A stretch of DNA of 64,000 nucleotides, from positions 1 to 64,000 of the forward strand of contig WFTL01000024.1 of NCBI GenBank assembly GCA_015485495.1, given 5' to 3'. Every line of letters begins with the position of its first letter. Position 1 is the stretch's first letter. Origin of the DNA: Planctomycetaceae bacterium (GTDB lineage: Bacteria > Planctomycetota > Planctomycetia > Planctomycetales > Planctomycetaceae). A program made the position numbers and the translations under genes. Below the pieces are notes generated by a model. The model saw only the letters and a program-made list of their open reading frames with translations, made no database searches and had not been told where the DNA came from. Below, piece after piece: positions 42,691 through 52,932 of the stretch.

Positions 42691-42948
42691 CTCCACTGAG
42701 TCGAAGATTCTCTCCGGCTCTCCGGACTCAGTTTTCTCAACGGTCGGCCTGTTTTCCGGCAGTCCGATCGATACCGAGGAAGTGAAGATGGACATGTGAC
42801 GATCCCCATCACCTGAGAGCACGCTTTTCGGCCGGCCGCTCCGCGGCTGCGAAGTGCAGAAAAGGTGTTCGGTCAGGCTGATTGGAGTCGGCTGCCGTGA
42901 GGTGGTCGGCGATACTGGAAAAGTGGGACCTCGTCCCACTTTTTTTTT
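42691..42948 (+). ncRNA. Structured nusA leader / candidate attenuator RNA
   Basis: A predicted roughly 258-nt transcript from the promoter at 42656 to the terminator at 42923. Internal hairpins visible by eye: ACTGAGTC/GACTCAGT (42695 and 42725), TCGGCCTG with CAGTCCGA (about 42743-42767), GTGA/TCAC near 42796, a long arm pair around CTTTTC/GAAAAG (about 42820-42866), and the terminator. UCCACU at 42692-42697 could pair with AGUGGG at 42922-42927 and block the terminator stem. A Shine-Dalgarno-like GAGGAAG precedes a 3-codon frame (ATG 42788). It does not match tmRNA, RNase P, SRP or 6S RNA landmarks. It may be a cis leader of nusA or a free small RNA. Confidence 0.55.
42923..42948 (+). terminator. 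Intrinsic terminator 30 nt before nusA
   Basis: GTGGGA-CCTCG-TCCCAC followed by nine T (42940-42948); an AAAA tract precedes the stem and extends it by A-U pairs. It is the clearest rho-independent terminator in the window. The nusA start codon is at 42979, so transcripts from the upstream promoter must read through it. Confidence 0.88.
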
Positions 42949-42978
42949 GATAGCGGCACTGCTGGATGACACCTGACC

Positions 42979-44589
42979 ATGAACGGACCTGAAATCCTGC
43001 GAATTGTCGACGCGATTCACAGAGACAAGTCGATCGACATGGAAATCGTCTTCGAGGGGATCGAACAGGCGATTCTTTCTGCTGCGCGCAAGCATTTTTC
43101 GGAAGAAGAAGAACTGGTCGTCAGCATCAATCGGGAAACCGGCGAGCCGTCTCTGACGTGCGATGGAGCGCTCCTGGAACCGGATCTGCTGGGGGACCTG
43201 CTCGGCCGCATTTCCGCTCAGACAGCCAAGCAGGTGATGATTCAGAAGATCCGGGAAGCGGAACGTGATGCGCACTACGAAGAGTTCATGGAGCTGCGCA
43301 GTCAGATCGTTTCCGGTTCCGTAACCCGCGTCGATCGCGGGACGGTGATCGTGAATCTGGGACGCGTGGAAGCGATCCTTCCCCGCAGCGAACAGATTTA
43401 CAAGGAAACGTATCGTGTGGGAGACCGGGTCCGGGCCTGTGTTCTGGACGTGCGGAAAGCCGGCTCGCGGGTCCGTGTGATTCTGTCGCGGACTCATGCG
43501 GATTTCGTCCGTCGGCTGTTCGAAGTGGAAATCCCCGAAATCAACGACCGAGTCATCGAAGTGCGTTCCATCGCCCGGGAAGCCGGGCATCGATCGAAAG
43601 TCGCCGTTTCCTCCGCAGACCCTTCGGTGGACTGCGTGGGGGCCTGTGTGGGAGTCCGTGGAGCCCGGATTCGGGGCATCGTCGAAGAACTCAACGGAGA
43701 ACGCATCGATATTGTGCGCTGGAACGATTCGCTGCAGGTGCTGGTGCCGAACGCACTGCAGCCGGCCGAAGTGGAAGACGTGATTCTGTGTCCCATGCTG
43801 GGCAAGGTGCTTGTTCTTGTCCGGGAAGACCAGTTGTCTCTGGCGATCGGCCGGCGCGGCCAGAATGTGCGGCTGGCATCGAAGCTGGTCGGGTGGGACA
43901 TCAACGTGATGACCCAGGAATCGCTCGACATGCAGCTCGATGTATCGATCGAAGCGTTCAGCGTCGTCCCGGAAATGACACCCGAACTCGTTGAAAACCT
44001 CGTGTCGCAGGGATTTTTCACATTCGATGATCTTTCTGTGATCGAACCGGATCAGCTTGCCGAGCTGGGTGGTCTGACACAGGAACAGTGCGATACAATT
44101 ATCGAGTTCGCCGACAGGGAAAGTCTGCGGATTGAAGAAGAGGAACGTCTGGCCGCTGAGGAACTCCGCCGCAATCCGCCTCCGCCCCCGGAGGATGCCT
44201 CGTCGGAACCTGCCGCCGCCGAAGAAACTTCCGGTGAAGAACCGGTCGCGGAAGAATCCGCGGAAGCAGCGGCTCCGGCTGCGGGCAGTTCTCCCGATGC
44301 CGGGGACGGGCTGTCGTCGGATCAGCCGGCCGAAGCATCCGGTTCCGGCGACGCGTCCGTTCCGTCTGGTGATGATGCGGCACCGTCTTCCGATACCGAA
44401 TCGGCAGCGGAATCGGAGTCGGAGGCATCGGAGTCGGAGGCTGCTGCCGAACAGACGGCTTCGACGGCTGATCCGACCGGTGACGTGATGGTTGCTGCGG
44501 CTGTCGAATCGACGGAGGGTTCGGGGGATGGAACCGAATCGCCGGATGAGGGATCCCAGGAGACAGAAGATTCGGAAGAAACGAGCTGA
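42979..44589 (+). CDS. nusA: Transcription termination/antitermination factor NusA
   Basis: RNA-polymerase-binding factor of 536 residues that promotes pausing and intrinsic termination and takes part in antitermination. N-terminal domain (1-110, with LSAARKHF), S1 domain (about 112-180, [23 protein letters not shown]), KH1 (about 205-270, [26 protein letters not shown]) and KH2 (about 280-345, [24 protein letters not shown]), one helix-hairpin-helix unit (about 360-405), and a long disordered acidic tail of Ser/Glu/Ala (about 410-536). The tail is not in short NusA proteins. ATG 42979 follows an unusual attenuator-like leader. infB and rbfA follow. Confidence 0.95.
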   Translation: MNGPEILRIVDAIHRDKSIDMEIVFEGIEQAILSAARKHFSEEEELVVSINRETGEPSLTCDGALLEPDLLGDLLGRISAQTAKQVMIQKIREAERDAHYEEFMELRSQIVSGSVTRVDRGTVIVNLGRVEAILPRSEQIYKETYRVGDRVRACVLDVRKAGSRVRVILSRTHADFVRRLFEVEIPEINDRVIEVRSIAREAGHRSKVAVSSADPSVDCVGACVGVRGARIRGIVEELNGERIDIVRWNDSLQVLVPNALQPAEVEDVILCPMLGKVLVLVREDQLSLAIGRRGQNVRLASKLVGWDINVMTQESLDMQLDVSIEAFSVVPEMTPELVENLVSQGFFTFDDLSVIEPDQLAELGGLTQEQCDTIIEFADRESLRIEEEERLAAEELRRNPPPPPEDASSEPAAAEETSGEEPVAEESAEAAAPAAGSSPDAGDGLSSDQPAEASGSGDASVPSGDDAAPSSDTESAAESESEASESEAAAEQTASTADPTGDVMVAAAVESTEGSGDGTESPDEGSQETEDSEETS

Positions 44590-44781
44590 CGGTTCAGGGG
44601 CCGCCCGATGTTCCGCCATTCGGGCTGTTCCTGAAAACACCGTGCGTGCCGCGGGCATGAACGGTGCGGCTGCATCCTGCATTTCGTTTTTATGGCAACG
44701 GTGAAACTGATTCCTTCCCGGAACGGAAGGAGTCAGACGGACACGCCGCCGGTCGATCCGGCAGCAAAAAGGGTGATTGTC

Positions 44782-47511
44782 TTGAAGATTCGTCTCTTTG
44801 CTCTGGCGAGAGAACTGGGCCTCGACAGCAAGGTTCTCATTGAACTCAGCGATGAGGCCGGAGTGAAACTGCGCAATGCCCTGGCAACCATTACTCCGGA
44901 ACAGAAGGAACAGATCGTTGCCTACATCCGCAGCCGGGAATCCGGAAAGACTCCGGATGAACCCGCGGAAGATCTCACGCCGATTCGCGATGATGCCCCG
45001 GTAACGGGAAAAGTGCGTGAAATCCGCACGATGGCTCCCCGGCCTCAGCATGCCGACACGTCGGCCGCGCAGAGCGAAGTGTCCTCAACAGCGGAAACGG
45101 CCGCCGTGGCGGCGACGGAAGGGGAACAGAAGCCGGCCGCCGCCGCACCCGCAGAAACGGCCGAAGGCACATCTGATACGGCTGCTGCCGAATCGAAGGA
45201 CGACCAGGCGGCTTCCGACACGGGACAGGAACCGGATGAAGGCACGAAGGAAGCCGAACCGCCGACCGCTTCTCCTGGCCCCGTTCGCCGTCCGACCATG
45301 CACCGCATGCGAGACATGAAGCCGATCGGTTCCGTCAAGGACCGCAGCGGGACGGCGGGCCCGTCGGACCGGTCCGGGCAGTCGGACAGCGGAACCGGCG
45401 GCAATGGCGGGCGGCGCGGTGGACCCGCACGGCCCATCGTTGCGGCTCCGCCATCTTATGTTCCGCCGGCGCCGCAGAGCCGCCGGCAGGAAGCCGAAGA
45501 AAAGGCGATGAAACCCGACATCGCGCTGGACACGGTAATCGACCGTCAGAGTCCGCTGGCCGATCAGCTCAAACACATCAAGGCCGTTCGCGCAGAACAT
45601 GAAGGCACCATTCCGGGACGCCGCGCCGTCGAAAAAGGATCTCTGCTTCGTGAGCTGCGCAACAAGCGGCGGGAAGAACGGGAAAACAAGCGTCAGCGGC
45701 GGCGGGGAGGCAAACGTCCGCCGGCGGCTCTGAAAACATCCGCTCAGATCGAACTGCCGATCAGCGTCCGCACACTGTCGGAAGCCATCGGCCGGCCGGC
45801 CCGTGACATCATGTCCATTCTGTTCCGGGAAGGGCGAATGGCCACGATCAACGATGAACTGTCGGAGGACGATGCTCTGGAAATCGCCATGGAAATGGGC
45901 GTCGATCTGGAAATCAAACGCGGCCGCGACATCGAAGCGGAACTGCTGGCGTCGATCGATCATGAAGATCCGGAAGAAACGCTGCAGCCGCGTCCGCCGG
46001 TCGTAACGATTCTCGGCCATGTCGATCATGGCAAAACGACTCTGGTGGACCGCATTCGCCGATCCAATGTGGCTGCCGGTGAAGCCGGAGGCATCACACA
46101 GCACATCGCTGCTTATCAGGTGGAACATGACGGCCGGAAAATCACGTTCGTCGACACGCCCGGCCACGCGGCCTTTGGCGAAATGCGGGCTCGTGGGGCC
46201 AACGTCACGGACATCGTCGTGCTGGTGGTGGCCGCGGACGACGGGGTCATGCCGCAGACGGAAGAATGCATCAGCCACGCGAAAAGTGCGGGCGTTCCCA
46301 TCGTGGTCGCTCTGAACAAGATGGACCTGCCGGATGTGGATGAACAGAAAACCCTGCAGCAGCTCGCTCAGCACGAACTGCTCCCGGCCGAATGGGGTGG
46401 CGAATATGAGGTGGTCCGCACATCCGGTGAAACCGGTCTGGGGATCGATGAACTTCTGGAAACTCTGCTGCTGACGGCGGAACTGCACGAATACAAAACG
46501 AATCCGGACCGGGAGGCCATCGGCGTCTGTCTGGAATCGTTTCGTGATGAAGGGCGCGGAGTGCTCGCCTGGTTCATCGTCAAGAAAGGCACCCTGCGCG
46601 TGGGGGACGTGGTGCTCTGCGGCACCAGCTACGGGCGGATTCGGGCCATGTACGATGACTGCGACCGTCCCGTGCAGCAGGCCGGTCCGTCCACTCCGGT
46701 TCGCGTGGCGGGACTGGAAAGCATTCCTGATGCCGGAGCCCATTTCTTTGTGATGAAGGACATCGAAGAAGCCCGCCGTGTGGCTGAAACGCGCCAGCAT
46801 GAAGGCCGTTCGCGTTCTCTGGCACACCGCGGACAGCCGATGACCCTGGAGGACATTCTGGCCCGGGCACGGGACGGACAGGGCGTTCAGGAGCTGCCTC
46901 TGATCCTCAAAGCGGACACGCCCGGATCCATCGAAGCGCTGCGCGGAGAAATCGAAAAATTCGACCATCCGGAAGTGCGCGTGAACATCATTCACGAAGG
47001 CGTGGGAGGCGTCAACGAAAGCGATGTGTACCTGGCCAGTGCCTCCGGAGCGATCATCATCGCCTTCCATGTCATTGCGGAAGACCGTGCCGAATCGCTG
47101 GCGGATCAGGAAGGCGTGGAGATTCGGCGATACGACATCATCTACGAAGTGACCGAACACATCCGCATGGCACTGGAAGGGCTGCTGCGTCCGGAACGAG
47201 TGGAAGTCATGACCGGACGCGCCGTCGTGCTGAGAACCTTTCAGATCAGCCGTTTCGGAACGATTGCCGGATGCCGTGTGCTCAACGGGACCATCAGTCG
47301 GGACAGTCAGGTGCATGTCATCCGCGACCAGAAAATCCTCAACAGCTATCGCATCAGTTCTCTGAAACGCGAAAAGGATGATGCCAAAGAAGTTCGTGAA
47401 GGCATGGAATGCGGGATCCGGCTGGAGGGCTTCAACGACATCAAGGAAGGAGACCTGTTCGAAGCGTTCCGCGTCGATGAGATTCAGAGAACACTGAGCG
47501 ACACTCGATAG
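44782..47511 (+). CDS. infB: Translation initiation factor IF-2
   Basis: GTPase that brings initiator tRNA to the ribosome. About 909 residues from TTG 44782. I choose this start because AAGGGTGA lies 7 nt upstream and the sequence [22 protein letters not shown] is the usual IF-2 N-terminus; ATG 44692 adds 30 unmatched residues and lacks a Shine-Dalgarno. N-terminal domain 1-60, then a long disordered Ala/Glu/Pro region (60-330). G domain has GHVDHGKTT at 412-420, [16 protein letters not shown], and NKMDLPD; domains II, III and C2 ([23 protein letters not shown]) complete the protein. Second gene of the nusA-infB-rbfA cluster. Confidence 0.94.
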   Translation: MKIRLFALARELGLDSKVLIELSDEAGVKLRNALATITPEQKEQIVAYIRSRESGKTPDEPAEDLTPIRDDAPVTGKVREIRTMAPRPQHADTSAAQSEVSSTAETAAVAATEGEQKPAAAAPAETAEGTSDTAAAESKDDQAASDTGQEPDEGTKEAEPPTASPGPVRRPTMHRMRDMKPIGSVKDRSGTAGPSDRSGQSDSGTGGNGGRRGGPARPIVAAPPSYVPPAPQSRRQEAEEKAMKPDIALDTVIDRQSPLADQLKHIKAVRAEHEGTIPGRRAVEKGSLLRELRNKRREERENKRQRRRGGKRPPAALKTSAQIELPISVRTLSEAIGRPARDIMSILFREGRMATINDELSEDDALEIAMEMGVDLEIKRGRDIEAELLASIDHEDPEETLQPRPPVVTILGHVDHGKTTLVDRIRRSNVAAGEAGGITQHIAAYQVEHDGRKITFVDTPGHAAFGEMRARGANVTDIVVLVVAADDGVMPQTEECISHAKSAGVPIVVALNKMDLPDVDEQKTLQQLAQHELLPAEWGGEYEVVRTSGETGLGIDELLETLLLTAELHEYKTNPDREAIGVCLESFRDEGRGVLAWFIVKKGTLRVGDVVLCGTSYGRIRAMYDDCDRPVQQAGPSTPVRVAGLESIPDAGAHFFVMKDIEEARRVAETRQHEGRSRSLAHRGQPMTLEDILARARDGQGVQELPLILKADTPGSIEALRGEIEKFDHPEVRVNIIHEGVGGVNESDVYLASASGAIIIAFHVIAEDRAESLADQEGVEIRRYDIIYEVTEHIRMALEGLLRPERVEVMTGRAVVLRTFQISRFGTIAGCRVLNGTISRDSQVHVIRDQKILNSYRISSLKREKDDAKEVREGMECGIRLEGFNDIKEGDLFEAFRVDEIQRTLSDTR

Positions 47512-47603
47512 GTCGCTGCGGCCAGGCAGGTTCCTGCAGACGGCCACATCCGAAAACCGACCTGACCTCGCCGCGCCGGTCCCCGCTCGATACGGAAACT
47601 CAT

Positions 47604-48071
47604 ATGTCCACACGACGAACTGCCCGGGTTGCTTCTGTGATTCGCGAAGTCGTCAGCACGGCGATCCTGCAGGAACTGCGCGATCCCCGCATCCGCAATG
47701 TCACGGTCCTGGGAGCCGAAGTGTCTGCCGACCTGCGTTATGCGAAGATCCGCATTTCGGTCATGGGATCCGACCGCGATGCGTCCCTGACACTGCATGG
47801 CCTCCATTCGGCCCGCGGTTACCTGCAGTCCCGGGTCGCCGACCATGTGAGGACCCGGTACACTCCGGAACTGCGATTTGAACTGGATCAGGGAATCCGC
47901 CGATCCTTCGAAGCCGCGCGCATTCTGCAGGATGTTCTGCCGACGTCGGACAGCGATGAATCCGCTGCGCACGCGGCTGCAGCGTCTGCCGCACCCGCTG
48001 CCTCCGATGATGCGGCTGAAGCACCGCCCGGTGACGGCGACGCTGCGTCCGATGCAGACAGCGATCACTGA
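47604..48071 (+). CDS. rbfA: 30S ribosome-binding factor A
   Basis: Late 30S maturation factor, 155 residues. RbfA fold with KH-like motif: RVASVIREVVSTAILQELRDPRI and VSADLRYAKIRISVMG, then GYLQSRVADHVRTRYTPELRFELDQGI. The last 40 residues (ESAAHAAAASAAPAASDDAAEAPP...) are an Ala/Asp/Pro-rich disordered extension. ATG 47604 is clear. It lies 92 nt after infB, the conserved order. Confidence 0.93.
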   Translation: MSTRRTARVASVIREVVSTAILQELRDPRIRNVTVLGAEVSADLRYAKIRISVMGSDRDASLTLHGLHSARGYLQSRVADHVRTRYTPELRFELDQGIRRSFEAARILQDVLPTSDSDESAAHAAAASAAPAASDDAAEAPPGDGDAASDADSDH

Positions 48072-48122
48072 TGCCGCTCCCCGTTTTCATTCCCCGTGAC
48101 GCCGGCCCCACAGGAAAGTCTC

Positions 48123-49373
48123 ATGCCATCGCCGTCATCCGTGTCTGTCAAAGCCAGTGACAAGCAGAAGGCCTGCAAAAAACTGCTGACTCTTCTGCAC
48201 AAAGATTACGGCCGCGCCGTGCCGAAATTCAGCCTTCCGGTTCTGGAAACCATGCTGTTTGCTGTCTGCCTGGAAGACAACCCCTGGCAGTCCGCCCAGG
48301 AAGGCTACGAACGACTGCACCGCGAATACTTCGACCTGAACGAAGTCCGCGTCAGTTCCGTCGCGGAAATCGAAGAAACACTCAGCGATCTGCGCGATGC
48401 CGACTGGAAGGGACTGCGGATTCGTTCCATTCTGCGATTCGTTTTCGAAACGACCTATTCGTTCGATTACGAGAAACTCAGACGACTGACTCAGGAGTCC
48501 GCTCAGAAACGCCTGAAGAAAATCGATCATCTGTCTCCGTTCGTTCGCCATTTCACCGTACAGCAGTGTCTGGCCGGGTACCTGGTTCCCATGGACCGCC
48601 TGTCCACTCAGGCGGCCGTCCATCTGGGACTGGTTCCTCCGGATTCGACGGAAGAACAGGCCGGCGATTTTCTCAAAGGAGGTCTCAGGAAGGCCGAAAC
48701 CTTTCCGTTCCTGTGTGCACTGAGGGCTCTGGCAACGGATCCTCGCTATGTGGACCGGCTGAGTGAACCGCCGGATGAAGACGAGCCTTTCGATATCAGC
48801 CGGGTGGAGGAACGGTTCGCTGCCCTGAAGAAGCCCAAAAAACGCCGGAAGAAGAAGGCGGCAGCAGCGTCGACTTCCGGACGGAAATCGGCCGCGGGCA
48901 TCTCGTCGAAATCTCGCCGGACGACGGCGGCCGCGAAAAAGAAGACCGCCAAAGAATCCGCCACAAAGAAAACGACTCACAAGAAAACGGCCGCTTCCGG
49001 AACAGCCAGGCCGGCTGCTTCGAAGAAAGCCGCTGCGAAGAAGACTGCAGTGAAGAAGACCACCACAAAGAAAACGACAGCGAAGAAAACATCTGCAGCG
49101 TCGGCGAAAAAGTCGGCTGCGAAAAAAACAGCCAAAACAGCCACCCGAAAGACGGCGGCGAAAAAGAAGGCCGCAAAGAAAACGGCGGCCGGACGATCTG
49201 CCACAGCGACGACGTCCGCCGGAAAGACGGCAAAAAAATCGGCCGCCAGGAAGACGACCGTATCGAAAAAGAAGACGGCCGCTGCCGGCAAAACGACGGG
49301 CAAAAAAAAGACGGCTGCCAAAACCGCCGCCCGAAAAAAAACGGGCGGCGGGAAATCAGCGAAACGCCGCTGA
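48123..49373 (+). CDS. HhH-GPD/endonuclease III-like protein with histone H1-like tail
   Basis: 416 residues. The N-terminal about 230 residues have an all-helical layout like EndoIII/HhH-GPD proteins: LPVLETMLFAVCLEDN-W, DADWKGLRIRSILRFV, then a hairpin-like IDHLSPFVRHFTVQQCLAGYLVPMDRLSTQAAVHLGL. The catalytic Lys and iron-sulfur Cys ligands of EndoIII are not seen, so glycosylase activity is doubtful. From about residue 236 to the end the sequence is a Lys/Ala/Thr tail (KKTAAKK, SAAKKT) of some 180 residues, like histone H1 or bacterial H1-like proteins, expected to bind DNA or RNA without specificity. ATG 48123 follows AGGAAAG. It is 51 nt after rbfA. Confidence 0.8.
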   Translation: MPSPSSVSVKASDKQKACKKLLTLLHKDYGRAVPKFSLPVLETMLFAVCLEDNPWQSAQEGYERLHREYFDLNEVRVSSVAEIEETLSDLRDADWKGLRIRSILRFVFETTYSFDYEKLRRLTQESAQKRLKKIDHLSPFVRHFTVQQCLAGYLVPMDRLSTQAAVHLGLVPPDSTEEQAGDFLKGGLRKAETFPFLCALRALATDPRYVDRLSEPPDEDEPFDISRVEERFAALKKPKKRRKKKAAAASTSGRKSAAGISSKSRRTTAAAKKKTAKESATKKTTHKKTAASGTARPAASKKAAAKKTAVKKTTTKKTTAKKTSAASAKKSAAKKTAKTATRKTAAKKKAAKKTAAGRSATATTSAGKTAKKSAARKTTVSKKKTAAAGKTTGKKKTAAKTAARKKTGGGKSAKRR

Positions 49374-49657
49374 CTGCTGCTGAAACGTTCCTGGCCTGTT
49401 TTCATATTTTCATGCCGGTCTGGTGGCGGGCCCCGTCTGCGGATGGTCCGGCTGCTGCCGCAGTTGTATCAGCAGGACAATGCGCACCGCGTGATCCACC
49501 AGTGCTCTACCGCCGGGACAGCCCGACGGCTGTGAGACGGACGGTATGACTGCACTTTCCATTCCCTGTCGGATCGGAGACAATCGGGGCTGGAGAAACT
49601 GCGCTGTCCGGGATGGAAGCGCCGAATCGCAAAGGCCACAGCAAACAGGGAAGCCAC

Positions 49658-52075
49658 ATGGATCTGTTTCGTTCCTGCCTTCTGCTGCTGATCGCGATCC
49701 TGCTGACGAATCCGGGTCGGGCCGCCGATCCTCAGGATGCTCAGGAGACGGACACTCCGTCGGACGCTCCGTCCAATAAGCTGCCGGATCGGCAGCCGGG
49801 GGACGATGCCGTTCGGCCGGCGGAACCGGTTCGTCCCGTCGATTCCGACCGGACCGAAGCGCTCACCTGGTATATGAAGGGCGTGGAAGCGGAACAGAAG
49901 GATGATCCGGAAGCCGCTCTGAAAGCCTACCGCCAGGCGGCGGCGGCCGATCCTTCTGCGGCCGAACCGGTGCGGGCGGAGGCGCTGCTGCTGCTGCGTC
50001 TGGGGCAGACAGAAGAAGGCATTCAGAAGGCCCGCCGCGCCGTGGAGCTGGACCGGGGCGATTTTCGCACACGATTTCAGCTCGCTTCCATCCTGCTGAG
50101 GCGGCAGCCGATTGCCCGCAATCTGCCCGAAGCCCTGCGGCTGATGGATGAAGCTCTGGCATCACCCCGCCTGAAGCCAACGGACCCGGAGTTCATTCTG
50201 ATTCACAGCGTCCGGGGACGCATTCTGCTGCAGCTTCAGCAGAACGCCAAAGCCGCAGAAAGCTATGCGGTCCTGCTGCAGGCTCTGGAGCGTCCGGAAG
50301 ACTTCGGACTCGACTTCCGCCGTCATCAGGCTCTGCTGGATGACCGCATGACCGGTTACGAAGCAGTGGGGGAAGCGCTGCTTGCCGTGGGACGCACTGA
50401 AGAGGCGATTCGCGCGTTTGAGGCTCTGGTGCGTCGGGAGGAGAACAGACCGGGGCGTCATCATCTTCTGCTGGCGACGGCTTTGTTTCGAATCAACGAA
50501 ATCGAGCGTGCCGAAGAAAACCTGGAACGGTATTTCGAATCGGGTCGACGGGAAAAACAGTCTCTGGAACTGCTCAGCCGCATCTATTCCGCCACATCGC
50601 GCAGCAGCCGGCTGATCGACCGTCTGAAGAGTCTGCGCGACGACACACCGGACCAGTCGGTGGTGGATCTGTTTCGGGCGGAAGTGGAGCTGCAGCAGGG
50701 ACGGATCGACCAGGCCATTGCGACGCTGGAGCAGGTCATCATCGAATCGGGCGACCCGGCCGCCTGGCCGGGACTGATCCGCGTGGACATTCTGCGGGGC
50801 GACGGAGCTTCGCTGGTCCGCAATCTGCAGAAGGCTCTGCGGGCCCGGGTCCAGCTGGGGGAACTGGTGCCGTTCCTTCCGGAAATCACCAATGATCCGG
50901 AATTCGCCCGTCAGGTGGTGCAGGCCTGTCTGGATGCCGTGGATGCTCAGAACGACCTGTATCCGGAAGTCACATTCGTGTGTGCTCAGATCGCTCAGGA
51001 AATTCAGGCGGACGAACAGATGGTGCGTCTGCTGCAGGAAACTCTGAATCGCAACCCGGCCCAAAGCATCGGTCAGGCATCGCTGCGGCAGCTTGGACTG
51101 CACTATCTGCAGAACGGTCAGGGGGAAGAAGCGGCCGGAATGTTTCGCCGACTTCTGGTGATGCGGTCTCTGCCTCAGCAGGCCCGCATCCGGACGCTGG
51201 CCAGCCTGGCCAGGGCGGAATCCCTTGCCGGACGCCATGATCAGGCTCTGGAAGCCATCCAGGCCGCCATGCAGCTTCAGGCGGACGATCCTGAACTCTT
51301 CTACTGGCTGGGCTGGATTCAGCTCAATGCCGACCGCATCGAGGAATCCCGGCGGGCACTGCAGGAATCGATTCGTCTGGCAGAACAGCTGAAACTGCCC
51401 GGAATGGAAAACAGCGCCCGGCTGCTCCTGGCGATGGCCTGTTCACAGACCCGCGACTGGGACGCCTGCATCGAACAGTATCGCCACATCATCGCTCATC
51501 CGACCGACGATGAAGACATGCATCGACGGGCGCGCCTGCTGCTGTCCGCCGTTCTGGTCGAAGCCGGACGGGTGTCGGAAGCGGAAGCGGTTCTGGAAGA
51601 ACTGTATGCCGAACGACCGGATGATCCGGGCGTCAACAACGATCTGGGTTACCTGTACGCTGACCAGAACCGGAACCTGGAAAAGGCGCTGGACATGATT
51701 CGTCTGGCCGTCCAGGCGGATCCGCAGAACCGGGCCTATCTCGACAGTCTGGGCTGGGTTCTGTACCGTCTGGAGCGGTTCGATGAGGCTCGGGAGGCTC
51801 TGGAAAAAGCCAACGCCGATCCCGATTTTCAGGACGCCACGCTGCAGGAACATCTGGGCGACGTGTACGATGCCCTTCAGCGACCGGACGATGCCCGGCG
51901 GATGTGGCAGCAGGCACTGCAGACGGAAGAGGCATCCGATCAGCCGAGTCCGGATGTCGTGAAACGTCTCCGGATGAAACTGAAGCATGCCGATGCTGCC
52001 GCGTCGGACAAGGACTCTCCTGCGGTGTCTCCCGCGGGAGAGAACACCGAAACGCCGTCTGTTTCCTCTTCCTGA
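49658..52075 (+). CDS. Exported TPR-repeat protein
   Basis: About 805 residues. A signal peptide (MDLFRSCLLLLIAILLTNPGRAA) is followed by a Pro/Asp-rich linker to about residue 75 and then a long array of tetratricopeptide repeats (at least ten; clear ones near 82-150, 235-310, 530-600 and 650-755, for example ALDMIRLAVQADPQNRAYLDSLGWVLYRLERFDEAREAL). A short disordered tail ends the protein. TPR superhelices scaffold protein complexes; periplasmic location is inferred. ATG 49658 has AGGGAAG 5 nt upstream. It stands alone between the HhH-GPD-like gene and yebC; no partner can be named. Confidence 0.9.
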   Translation: MDLFRSCLLLLIAILLTNPGRAADPQDAQETDTPSDAPSNKLPDRQPGDDAVRPAEPVRPVDSDRTEALTWYMKGVEAEQKDDPEAALKAYRQAAAADPSAAEPVRAEALLLLRLGQTEEGIQKARRAVELDRGDFRTRFQLASILLRRQPIARNLPEALRLMDEALASPRLKPTDPEFILIHSVRGRILLQLQQNAKAAESYAVLLQALERPEDFGLDFRRHQALLDDRMTGYEAVGEALLAVGRTEEAIRAFEALVRREENRPGRHHLLLATALFRINEIERAEENLERYFESGRREKQSLELLSRIYSATSRSSRLIDRLKSLRDDTPDQSVVDLFRAEVELQQGRIDQAIATLEQVIIESGDPAAWPGLIRVDILRGDGASLVRNLQKALRARVQLGELVPFLPEITNDPEFARQVVQACLDAVDAQNDLYPEVTFVCAQIAQEIQADEQMVRLLQETLNRNPAQSIGQASLRQLGLHYLQNGQGEEAAGMFRRLLVMRSLPQQARIRTLASLARAESLAGRHDQALEAIQAAMQLQADDPELFYWLGWIQLNADRIEESRRALQESIRLAEQLKLPGMENSARLLLAMACSQTRDWDACIEQYRHIIAHPTDDEDMHRRARLLLSAVLVEAGRVSEAEAVLEELYAERPDDPGVNNDLGYLYADQNRNLEKALDMIRLAVQADPQNRAYLDSLGWVLYRLERFDEAREALEKANADPDFQDATLQEHLGDVYDALQRPDDARRMWQQALQTEEASDQPSPDVVKRLRMKLKHADAAASDKDSPAVSPAGENTETPSVSSS

Positions 52076-52126
52076 CGGAATCGAAACCGCTTACTCATTT
52101 TTCTCCCTGAATCCTTCACCGTTGTC

Positions 52127-52879
52127 ATGGCCGGACATTCTCACTGGGCCAACATCGCCCGCAAGAAAGCTCGTGTGGACAGCAAACGGGGCAAACTGTT
52201 CGCCAAACTGTCACGCGCGATCATTGTGGCTGCTCAGCACGGCGGCGGCGATCCGGATGCCAATCTGGCATTGCGTTATGCGATCGACAAGGCCCGCCGC
52301 AGCAGCATGCCGATGGACAACATCGAACGAGCCATTCGCAAAGGCTGTGGCGAAAGTTCGGGCGGAACTTTCGAAGAACTCCTCTACGAAGGATATGGTC
52401 CGGAAGGCGTTGCGGTTCTGTGTGAAGTGCTGACGGAGAACCGCAATAGGACGGCCAGTGAGGTGCGCAAGATCTTTGAAGTCCACGGCGGCAATCTGGG
52501 AACGACCGGCTGCGTCGCCTGGATGTTCGAGCGGCGGGCGCTGTTCACCATTCCGGCCGATGCGACCGACGAGGAGTCGCTGCTGGAAACCGTTCTGGAA
52601 GCCGGGGTCGACGATGTGCGTGAGGAAGACTCGCATTTTGTGGTGACGGCGGAACCGGACTGTTTTCAGCAGGTGTCTGATGCTCTGGAAGCCGCCGGAC
52701 TGTCGCCGGCTTCTGCGGAAATCGCCCGTGTGCCGCAGAACACCGTGGAACTGGATGCAGCCGCCGGGCGGCGGGTTCTGAAACTTCTGGATGCTCTGGA
52801 AGACAATGACGACATCCAGAACGTCACGGCCAATTTCAGCATGCCGGAAGACGTCATGCAGGAGGCTCTGAATGCCTGA
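52127..52879 (+). CDS. YebC/PmpR-family translational/transcriptional regulator
   Basis: 250 residues. N-terminal signature [32 protein letters not shown] and the middle [28 protein letters not shown] and [20 protein letters not shown] are diagnostic. YebC proteins were described as DNA-binding regulators; recent work in several bacteria supports a ribosome-associated role at proline stretches, as for mitochondrial TACO1. Its position just before ruvB resembles the yebC-ruvC-ruvA-ruvB order of many genomes, but ruvA and ruvC are absent here. Confidence 0.95.
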   Translation: MAGHSHWANIARKKARVDSKRGKLFAKLSRAIIVAAQHGGGDPDANLALRYAIDKARRSSMPMDNIERAIRKGCGESSGGTFEELLYEGYGPEGVAVLCEVLTENRNRTASEVRKIFEVHGGNLGTTGCVAWMFERRALFTIPADATDEESLLETVLEAGVDDVREEDSHFVVTAEPDCFQQVSDALEAAGLSPASAEIARVPQNTVELDAAAGRRVLKLLDALEDNDDIQNVTANFSMPEDVMQEALNA

Positions 52880-52932
52880 TTCCGCCGTGTGCTGTTTCGG
52901 CCTTTACTTGCGTACCTGTCAGCGGACGATTC

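Noticed and set aside
42691-42948. 6S RNA, tmRNA, RNase P or SRP RNA identity for the nusA leader
   Set aside because: No terminal 5'/3' pairing as in 6S, no tRNA-like CCA end, no P4 RNase P sequences and no SRP tetraloop domain.
44692-44781. ATG 44692 as the infB start
   Set aside because: No Shine-Dalgarno, and the added 30 residues do not resemble IF-2. TTG 44782 has AAGGGTGA and begins the conserved N-terminus. Kept as an alternative only.
42475-45051. Long minus-strand open frame of 858 codons opposite nusA
   Set aside because: Shadow of nusA/infB coding on the plus strand, caused by high GC and codon bias. It contains no family motif, while the plus strand has unambiguous S1 and KH domains.
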